Origin: Dethiobacter sp.
Lineage (GTDB): Bacteria; Bacillota; Dethiobacteria; DTU022
Assembly: GCA_018333405.1 (NCBI GenBank)
Contig: JAGXSR010000191.1
Coordinates: 1-5,660, forward strand
Direction: 5' to 3'
DNA: 5,660 nucleotides
Shown here: in pieces, positions 1 through 4,174 of the stretch
Layout: each line of letters opens with the position of its first letter
Numbering within the stretch: the first letter of the stretch is position 1
Notes under the pieces: generated by a model
Seen by the model: the letters and a program-made list of their open reading frames with translations, nothing else
What the model was told of the DNA's origin: nothing
Databases searched by the model: none
Translations under genes and position numbers: made by a program

Positions 1-1987
1 CCAACTCTTCTTCATCGTCCACCTCAACAATCGCGATCCCCAGCGGATCCAAGAGGCCCCCGAAAACCCCGGCCAGGGCTTCCGGGATAGAGGCGAAAGC
101 TTCGGCCACTTTCCCCCCTAAATTAAAGCCCTCTTCATCCCCGGCCGCTGCCTCCTCCCCTGCTCCTTCTTCCGCACCGGCCTCCATCTGAGCATAGAGC
201 GAATTGAGAGTACCCACTACTACCTCTTTGGCAAAAATACCGGTAAAAACCGCCACAGCGGCAGGCCAGTTTTCTTCGTCCACACCCATGGGCCGGAAGA
301 CAGGGGAGATCCCCTGCCCGATCCTGGTTAATACTGAGTCAGGGGTATCTTCGTTGCCGAAAGTGCCGTCTATACCTAAGGAATTTAAAAAGCCCAACAC
401 CAAAACCACGATTACAATCACTTTGCCGGCTCGCAGCATAAACAGCCTCAGTCGATGCCAGGTATAGGTGAGGATATTTTTAAGTTTCGGCACGTGATAG
501 GGTGGGAGCTCCATAATGAAGGGCGCCGCCTCACCTTTAAAGAGGGTGTGCTTTAACAGCAAACCGGTCAAAACTGCCAGCACAATGCCGATCAGATAGA
601 TAGAAAAAACCATATTTCCGGCGCCCGCGCCGAAAAATGCCGCGCCGAACAAAGCGTATACCGGCAACCGCGCCCCGCAGGACATAAAGGGGGTCATAAA
701 TACCGTCAGATAGCGGTCTTTTTTGTTCTCCAGGGTGCGGGTGGCCATTACCGCCGGAACGGTGCAGCCGAAGCCTACCAGCATAGGCACGAATGATTTA
801 CCGGGCAGTCCGATCATCCTTAAAAACCGATCCATCACAAAAGCGGCCCGGGCCATATATCCGGAGTCTTCCAGCAGGGAGAGCATAAAAAACATGACAA
901 AAATGATCGGGATAAATGTAGCCACCGTCTGAATGCCGGCCCCCACCCCTCCTGCCAGCAGAGTGATCAGCCATTCCGGAGAACCGAGGTTACCTAACAG
1001 CAATCCGAACCCGTCCACAAAAACGGCGCCGAACAGAATATCAAAGAAATCAATAAAAGCGCCGCCGATACTCATGGTAAACCAGAAAATGGCATACATT
1101 ACCAGAAGAAACAAGGGGATGCCGAAAGCCCGGTGCATTACCACCCGGTCAATACGGTCGCCTGTCGATTCTTTTTGTGCGGAACGTTTCATTAAGCTCT
1201 CCAGAGTATCCTGGATAAACTTAAAGCGGGCGTCGGCCAGGATAATATCCGTCGCTTCGCCCAGTTTGCTATTAATTATGGAAATCTCCTCTTTGATCCG
1301 GCCGGGGGAGATGGCGCCGGCGGCCACTACCTGTTCGGTAACCCACGGTTCCTGCTCCAACAGCTCAAGTCCCGCCCATCTGGCGTTAGCGCCCAGAGAA
1401 GCGGCCGCGCTCCCAAGCGTTGGGCTTAAACGCTCTAATGCTTCTTCTATTTCCGGCGGGTAGGTTATCCTGGCCGTCGGCGGCGCCATCTGGCGCAAGG
1501 CTTCGGCCAGCCTGCTTTTTACGCGCTGAATATCCTTTTTATTGGTGGCGCTGATCCCGATCACCGGGCAACCCAGTTTTTTTTCCAGCAAAACCAGGTC
1601 TAAGGTCACTCCCTTTTTAGCTGCCAGGTCCTGCATATTGACGACCAGCAAAAGCGGCACCCGCATCTCCAAAAGCTGAGTGGTCAGGTATAGGTTGCGC
1701 TCCAGGTTGGCGGCATCCACTATATTGACCACCATGCCCGGCTCACCGCCCAGTATGTAATTGCGCGCTATCTTTTCGTCCTCTGAATGAGCGGCCAGGG
1801 AATAGACTCCGGGCAGATCGACCATTATAACATTTTTCCCATCCAGGGCAACCGTTCCTTCTTTTTTCTCCACGGTCACCCCGGGCCAGTTGCCGATACG
1901 CTGCCTGCTGCCCGTTAATCCGTTAAATAACGTGGTTTTCCCGGAGTTGGGGTTGCCGACAACGGCAATTTTCGTTATTTCAGCCAT
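1..1987 (-). CDS. feoB: Ferrous iron transporter FeoB, C-terminus cut by window edge
   Basis: FeoB is the inner-membrane Fe(II) permease with an N-terminal cytosolic GTPase domain. About 662 codons are visible from ATG at 1987; the reading frame is still open at base 1, so the last membrane segments are missing. GTPase motifs are clear: G1 GNPNSGKT (residues 11-18), G2 region PGVTVE (35-40), G3 DLPG (57-60) and G4 NMQD (117-120). The membrane core shows EDSGYMARAAFVMDR and the two Gate motifs, GFGCTVPA (405-412, Cys408) and PFMSCGARLPVYALF (from 433, Cys437), followed by AKEVVVGTLNSLY near residue 587. An acidic Glu/Ala/Gly-rich insert follows at about 599-620. The start overlaps the feoA2 stop by 8 bases (ATGGCTGA), with AAGGAG 8 nt upstream, implying translational coupling. 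A GTG immediately before the ATG is an equally spaced alternative start. Third gene of the feo operon. Confidence 0.97.
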   Translation of the reverse strand, partial: MAEITKIAVVGNPNSGKTTLFNGLTGSRQRIGNWPGVTVEKKEGTVALDGKNVIMVDLPGVYSLAAHSEDEKIARNYILGGEPGMVVNIVDAANLERNLYLTTQLLEMRVPLLLVVNMQDLAAKKGVTLDLVLLEKKLGCPVIGISATNKKDIQRVKSRLAEALRQMAPPTARITYPPEIEEALERLSPTLGSAAASLGANARWAGLELLEQEPWVTEQVVAAGAISPGRIKEEISIINSKLGEATDIILADARFKFIQDTLESLMKRSAQKESTGDRIDRVVMHRAFGIPLFLLVMYAIFWFTMSIGGAFIDFFDILFGAVFVDGFGLLLGNLGSPEWLITLLAGGVGAGIQTVATFIPIIFVMFFMLSLLEDSGYMARAAFVMDRFLRMIGLPGKSFVPMLVGFGCTVPAVMATRTLENKKDRYLTVFMTPFMSCGARLPVYALFGAAFFGAGAGNMVFSIYLIGIVLAVLTGLLLKHTLFKGEAAPFIMELPPYHVPKLKNILTYTWHRLRLFMLRAGKVIVIVVLVLGFLNSLGIDGTFGNEDTPDSVLTRIGQGISPVFRPMGVDEENWPAAVAVFTGIFAKEVVVGTLNSLYAQMEAGAEEGAGEEAAAGDEEGFNLGGKVAEAFASIPEALAGVFGGLLDPLGIAIVEVDDEEEL

Positions 1988-2222
1988 CACTCTTTCTCCT
2001 TATCTTCAAAATATCGGCCTCGTCCTTGCGCAGGGAAAGATTAAACCCGCGCACCTCAATCTCCACCGGGTCGCCCAAAGGAGCAACTTTGAGCAATTTT
2101 ATTTCTGTGCCCTTGGTCAGCCCCATGGACAGCAGTTTCTGTCGATAAACCAAATCTTTTCCCTCATAGCCTACTATTTCGGCGCGCTCCCCGGGACGGA
2201 GCGCCTTTACTTTAAGCTCCAC
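1980..2222 (-). CDS. feoA: Ferrous iron transport protein A, second copy
   Basis: FeoA proteins are small cytosolic SH3-like partners of FeoB, thought to modulate its transport or GTPase activity. This 80-residue product is a standard-length single FeoA domain: the opening LKALRPGE-like turn (V-K-A-L-R-P-G-E), KLLSMGLTKGTEIKLL in the centre, the family signature APLGDPVEIEVRG, and the closing strand LSLRKDEADIL. It begins with GTG at 2222, chosen because AAAGGAGG (2231-2238) lies 8 nt upstream and no other start precedes the domain. It starts two bases after the feoA1 stop and its own stop overlaps the feoB start, so all three genes are tightly coupled. This copy matches the canonical family more closely than feoA1 and is the likelier direct FeoB partner; that last point is inference. 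Confidence 0.93.
   Translation of the reverse strand: MELKVKALRPGERAEIVGYEGKDLVYRQKLLSMGLTKGTEIKLLKVAPLGDPVEIEVRGFNLSLRKDEADILKIRRKSDG
1996..2001 (-). promoter_or_regulatory. Ribosome binding site of feoB inside feoA2
   Basis: AAGGAG on the minus strand, embedded in the end of feoA2. It is 8 nt from ATG at 1987 and 5 nt from the alternative GTG at 1990. It supports independent loading at feoB in addition to coupling through the 8-base overlap. Confidence 0.8.
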
Positions 2223-2224
2223 TG

Positions 2225-2542
2225 CTAATGCCTCCTTTGCGCGGGAGAAGGCAGGACGGAAACAGAGATTTTCCGGACTATCTCCCAGCTCAGCATAAGA
2301 CGAGTCTCTCCTACTTGTAAAACATACGGCTGCCCGCGCCCCCCGTTGATGATCTTAATTTCCTCTCCCGGGACAATGCCTAAAGGCAGCATCTTGCCCC
2401 GGAACTCTTCGCCTCCGTGTAAGGCGGTAACAATGCCGCCGGCGCCGCTCTTTAAATCGGCAAGACAGGCAGTCCCGACGCTGCGTGGGGAAAAACAGCA
2501 AGACCGTTTTTCTTTTTTTGCGGCCAAATCCATCAAATGCAC
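2225..2542 (-). CDS. feoA: FeoA-domain protein, first copy, with cysteine-bearing N-terminal extension
   Basis: A 105-residue FeoA-family protein, first gene of the iron operon. The SH3-like domain runs from about residue 27 (LADLKSGAGG) through GKMLPLGIVPGEEIKII (50-65) to RLMLSWEIVRKISV (81-94). The usual APLGDP signature is replaced by GGRGQPYVLQVG, so this copy is diverged. Ahead of the domain is a basic stretch with Cys15, Cys16 and Cys26, absent from feoA2. The protein ends in a short basic tail. GTG at 2542 is chosen as the start because AGGAGG (2552-2557) lies 9 nt upstream; the ATG four codons later is too far from it. Tandem feoA genes before feoB are common in Firmicutes. Whether the two FeoA proteins act together on FeoB, or this one senses metal through its cysteines, cannot be told from sequence. 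Confidence 0.9.
   Translation of the reverse strand: MHLMDLAAKKEKRSCCFSPRSVGTACLADLKSGAGGIVTALHGGEEFRGKMLPLGIVPGEEIKIINGGRGQPYVLQVGETRLMLSWEIVRKISVSVLPSPAQRRH
2231..2238 (-). promoter_or_regulatory. Ribosome binding site of feoA2 (decides GTG start)
   Basis: AAAGGAGG on the minus strand, lying inside the last codons of feoA1 and 8 nt before the feoA2 GTG start at 2222. It is the reason for choosing this non-ATG start. Confidence 0.85.
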
Positions 2543-2551
2543 CTGGCTTTC

Positions 2552-2557
2552 CCTCCT
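2552..2557 (-). promoter_or_regulatory. Ribosome binding site of feoA1 (decides GTG start)
   Basis: AGGAGG on the minus strand within GAGGAGGG, 9 nt before GTG at 2542 and 18 nt before the in-frame ATG at 2533. It therefore supports the GTG start. The leftmost candidate operator (2565-2580) ends only 7 bases upstream, so a bound protein or an RNA hairpin there could affect initiation. Confidence 0.8.
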
Positions 2558-2564
2558 CGTTATA

Positions 2565-2580
2565 GTTAGGCATCACTAAC
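2565..2580. promoter_or_regulatory. Candidate operator, perfect GTTAG-N6-CTAAC dyad upstream of feoA1
   Basis: Second perfect copy: GTTAG, six bases GCATCA, CTAAC on the plus strand, extended by one A/T pair to 18 bp. On the minus strand it is also preceded by AA, as in the other copies. It lies in the feo leader 7 bases ahead of the feoA1 Shine-Dalgarno. It could be a distal operator for looping with the promoter copies, a roadblock site, or a small RNA hairpin (5-pair stem, 6-base loop) affecting translation. Confidence 0.5.
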
Positions 2581-2689
2581 TTTAATCCAAACCAAATTGC
2601 CGGAAACAGTTTTAGTTATATATCACGCCCTGCCATTGACTTTGGCAATATGTAATTAAAAGCAGAATAGAGATGTGCGCCGGACTAGT

Positions 2690-2705
2690 GTTAGATGTCC
2701 CTAAC
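2690..2705. promoter_or_regulatory. Candidate operator, perfect GTTAG-N6-CTAAC dyad at the feo transcription start
   Basis: Perfect inverted repeat with 5-base arms GTTAG and CTAAC around ATGTCC (plus strand), preceded on the minus strand by AA. It sits at about +3 to +18 of the predicted feo transcript. Its centre is 21 bp from the degenerate copy over the -10 and 125 bp from the copy before the feoA1 ribosome site. Arm sequence resembles TTAGG/CCTAA half-sites of DtxR/IdeR-type iron repressors, though the spacing differs from the classical box. The identity of the regulator is inference. Confidence 0.55.
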
Positions 2706-2710
2706 TTATT

Positions 2711-2726
2711 ATTAATCTATCCTAAC
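2711..2726. promoter_or_regulatory. Candidate degenerate operator over the feo -10 region
   Basis: On the minus strand AA-GTTAG-GATAGA-TTAAT: the left arm is identical to the two perfect copies, the right arm keeps only the central TAA. It covers the end of the spacer and the whole -10 box of the feo promoter and is centred 21 bp (two helical turns) from the perfect copy at 2690-2705. Position and phasing support a half-site for cooperative repressor binding; on sequence alone it would be weak. Confidence 0.4.
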
Positions 2727-2742
2727 TTTGATCTGCTGTCAA
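2714..2742 (-). promoter_or_regulatory. Sigma-70/SigA-type promoter of the feo operon
   Basis: On the minus strand a perfect -35 box TTGACA (2737-2742) is followed by a 17-base spacer and TAGATT (2714-2719), which matches 4 of 6 bases of TATAAT. Transcription would start near 2707, giving a leader of about 165 nt before feoA1. The spacer and -10 are overlapped by a degenerate operator-like dyad (2711-2726), and a perfect one begins just after the predicted start. This arrangement is expected for a repressed metal-uptake promoter. The -10 is weak, and the start site is predicted, not measured. Confidence 0.65.
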
Positions 2743-2752
2743 CAGTTTTTTT

Positions 2753-3009
2753 TTATTAATCATTCAAAATGATTTGGGAAATAAGATAAGCCCTGCAGTT
2801 ATTGTTGCCACCATCAGCACCAAGGACAAAAAAGCGTATCCGTTCCAGGTTTTAATTGAACCGGAGGAAAGCGGGTTACCGGAAACGAGCATAGTGAAAC
2901 TTGAACAGATTATGACTATCGATAAGGAGCGGTTAATAAAAAAATGGGGTTTTTAGGCGAAAAAAAAATGGCGGAAGTTAAGATGGCCATTCACAGGAGT
3001 TTGGGGTAA
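2753..3009 (+). pseudogene. mazF: Broken mazF-type toxin (MazF/PemK mRNA interferase remnant)
   Basis: Intact MazF proteins are about 115-residue ACA-type mRNA interferases paired with a MazE antitoxin. Here the homology starts at LLIIQNDLGNK (from 2753), corresponding to about residue 27 of Bacillus MazF, and continues through SPAVIVATIS, the region EPEESGLPETSIVKLEQI and TIDKERLIKK. There it hits a frame break: the A run at 2938-2944 has seven A, and eight would continue the frame into MGFLGEKKMAEVKMAIHRSLG, ending at TAA 3007-3009 and matching the usual MazF C-terminus. As it stands the frame stops after KKWGF at 2956. Missing are the N-terminal strand and the catalytic arginine (Arg25 in Bacillus). 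The position of the catalytic threonine (Thr48) holds serine. The upstream frame is closed by TGA at 2729-2731 and no mazE is present. A TTG at 2774 could start a 60-residue product, but without the active-site arginine it is unlikely to be an active toxin. Confidence 0.85.
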
Positions 3010-3184
3010 AACATAGCTAAAGATTGCATGCGAGGCCGGTAGCGCTCTTCTTCTCGGGTACAGGATCCCTATCCGCTGGGTTCGGCCAAAATCCTGGCCG
3101 GCTTACTTTTGCCCTCGTTGTACTGGAGGCAGATGTGGGCATAAGAGATGTGGGTAGCTTCCATCCTCCGGCAGCACCTTAATC
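3010..3184. other. Non-coding spacer between mazF remnant and DUF502 gene
   Basis: This 175-base convergent spacer contains no convincing gene. A GGCCA-N6-TGGCC inverted repeat lies near 3083-3099 without a following T run, so it is not a convincing terminator. A 9-base direct repeat AGATGTGGG occurs twice around 3131 and 3147. On the minus strand a short open stretch ends at an in-frame stop and resembles nothing I can name. Confidence 0.5.
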
Positions 3185-3799
3185 TTACGCGTTGCCGTTG
3201 CCCTGCGTCTTGCCATTATGCTTTGGAGTTACCACTCCGCCGGACACAATCAGCTTGAGCCCTTCTTCCACGCTCATCTCCAAAAAAGTGACCTCTTTTT
3301 GGGGGACCAGCACCAGCATTCCTGAAGTCGGGTTGGGAGTGGTCGGAACAAAGATGTTGATCACCTCTTCCGCGGTTTTTTCCTGCACCTCGCCCATACC
3401 GCATCCGGTAACAAACCCTACCGCGTACAACCCCTTGCGGGGATATTCTATCAGGGCAACCCGTTGAAAGGCGTTGCTTTTCTGCAGGGAAAAAGCGTCA
3501 ATAATTTGCTTGGTCGCGCCGTAAATCGATTTGATCAGAGGTATCCGGTTAAGCAAGAACTCCAGCCAGGCAATCAGCTTTTTTCCGATAACATTGGTGG
3601 CTACCATGCCGACCAGAAACACAAGACCTATGGTCAACAGCGCCCCCAGCCCCGGCACAGGGCGTCCTAAAACAGCCTCGATCAGCCCACCCAAAAAACT
3701 ATCCAACAGCCGGTAAGTGAATGACAGCACGTAGAGGGTAACTACCAGCGGCAGCAGAACGACAATTCCGGTAAGAAAGAATTTGCGAACGACCTTCAT
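3185..3799 (-). CDS. DUF502 family integral membrane protein
   Basis: A 204-residue protein of the DUF502 family, widespread in bacteria and with no assigned function. Two membrane segments are evident: residues 7-29 (FFLTGIVVLLPLVVTLYVLS and following) and about 50-72 (GLGALLTIGLVFLVGMVATN). A soluble region follows, carrying the family hallmarks: NRIPLIKSIYGATKQ (84-98), the stretch VALIEYPRKGLYAVGFVTG (114-132), FVPTTPNPTSGMLVLVP (150-166) and MSVEEGLKLIVSGGVV (175-190). The C-terminal tail is polar and Gly/Asn-rich. Length is typical for the family, so it appears complete. ATG at 3799 opens at the first membrane segment; the nearest Shine-Dalgarno, GGGAGG (3812-3817), is 12 nt away, rather long. 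It is transcribed alone, divergent from the glycosyltransferase and convergent with the mazF remnant. Family assignment is secure; role unknown. Confidence 0.92.
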   Translation of the reverse strand: MKVVRKFFLTGIVVLLPLVVTLYVLSFTYRLLDSFLGGLIEAVLGRPVPGLGALLTIGLVFLVGMVATNVIGKKLIAWLEFLLNRIPLIKSIYGATKQIIDAFSLQKSNAFQRVALIEYPRKGLYAVGFVTGCGMGEVQEKTAEEVINIFVPTTPNPTSGMLVLVPQKEVTFLEMSVEEGLKLIVSGGVVTPKHNGKTQGNGNA

Positions 3800-3899
3800 G
3801 AATTCCTAACGCCTCCCTGTTTCCGGCAACTTGATACTCAGCTTCAGCAATTTCAGCGATAAAGCTGCGTTAAGCTTTTTATCAAAAGAGTACAAACCA

Positions 3900-4010
3900 A
3901 TATCAGACGGCAAGCTGTTAAACGGGCCACAATTCGCCGGGTTATGACAAGATCTTATCATTTGTTATGGTTGACCACAAGTTGAAAAACTATATCCAGA
4001 CGCCAAGCTG
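3900..4010. repeat. Imperfect 18-19 bp direct repeat pair
   Basis: Copy one at 3900-3917 reads ATATCAGACGGCAAGCTG; copy two at 3992-4010 reads ATATCCAGACGCCAAGCTG. They differ by one inserted C and one G/C substitution and lie 92 bases apart in the same orientation. In copy two AGACG also pairs with CGTCT at 4016-4020. They may be binding sites or leftovers of a small duplication. Confidence 0.6.
3944..3961. promoter_or_regulatory. 18 bp near-perfect palindrome, candidate operator
   Basis: ATGACAAGATCTTATCAT is symmetric at every position except one C/A pair, with core AAGATCTT. It lies about 150 bases from the DUF502 start and 214 from the glycosyltransferase start, in the shared divergent region, where a dimeric regulator could act on either gene. 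The even-numbered symmetry does not fit the 7-1-7 Fur/PerR box, so no regulator is named. Confidence 0.4.
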
Positions 4011-4051
4011 ATCTCCGTCTCGATAAAGCAATTTATGAATTTTTGTTAAAG

Positions 4052-4154
4052 ATTCTTCTCAAGAATTGGCGAACATGCTAAGATTAGCGTTGAGTGTGGT
4101 TATTAACCATTGGCCTGTCTGGCAACATGGCCAGGATACATAATCTTTTAAGAT
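4052..4154. repeat. Array of five short perfect dyads upstream of the glycosyltransferase
   Basis: Five unrelated perfect inverted repeats follow one another: ATTCTT-N3-AAGAAT (4052-4066), GCTAA-N2-TTAGC (4077-4088), TGGTTA-T-TAACCA (4097-4109), CTGGC-N6-GCCAG (4119-4134) and ATCTT-N2-AAGAT (4143-4154). Their centres are 20 to 24 bases apart, about two helical turns. Several have loops too short for a stable RNA hairpin, which favours DNA-level symmetry, though a structured leader RNA is possible. Confidence 0.55.
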
Positions 4155-4174
4155 GCTGAGGGGACGATTTTGGT

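Larger units (their letters stand above)
3800..4174. other. Divergent intergenic region, 375 bases, rich in dyads and repeats
   Basis: No gene is visible. The region must hold promoters for both the DUF502 gene and the glycosyltransferase, but no pair of -35 and -10 boxes stands out on either strand. It holds an AAAGCT-N6-AGCTTT hairpin with a T5 run (3861-3880, low GC, weak as a terminator), an imperfect direct repeat (3900-3917 and 3992-4010), a CGATAAAGC 9-mer twice (3857 and 4021), an 18 bp near-palindrome (3944-3961) and a row of five short dyads (4052-4154). Confidence 0.6.

Noticed and set aside
933..1463. Long plus-strand open frame (176 codons) opposite feoB, and shorter ones at 204-467, 723-932, 1890-2228 and 2346-2579
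   Set aside because: They lie antisense to feoB or the feoA genes, whose motifs are unmistakable, have no ribosome sites, and translate to low-complexity Pro/Ser-rich sequence typical of shadow frames.
2580..2752. N-terminal half of mazF or a mazE antitoxin upstream of the remnant
   Set aside because: All plus-strand frames were read; none gives the GSEQGG-RP type sequence or an antitoxin-like protein, and the region is better explained as the feo promoter and leader.
3020..3184. Possible transposase or other gene remnant on the minus strand between mazF and DUF502
   Set aside because: A short frame with a Y-N-E-G-K-S-K-P-A-R-I-L segment vaguely recalls an insertion-sequence N-terminus, but it is stopped quickly, has no start signal, and the resemblance is too weak to claim.
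3216..3404. Other open frames overlapping the DUF502 gene on both strands
   Set aside because: They are out-of-frame readings of a gene with clear DUF502 signature motifs and show no family features of their own.
3858..3883. GATAAAGCT/AGCTTTTTATC hairpin as a terminator
   Set aside because: The stem has only two G-C pairs and lies upstream of both divergent genes, where no transcript is expected to end.
3944..3961. Fur box
   Set aside because: The symmetry is even-spaced and the arms do not match TGATAAT-N-ATTATCA well enough.
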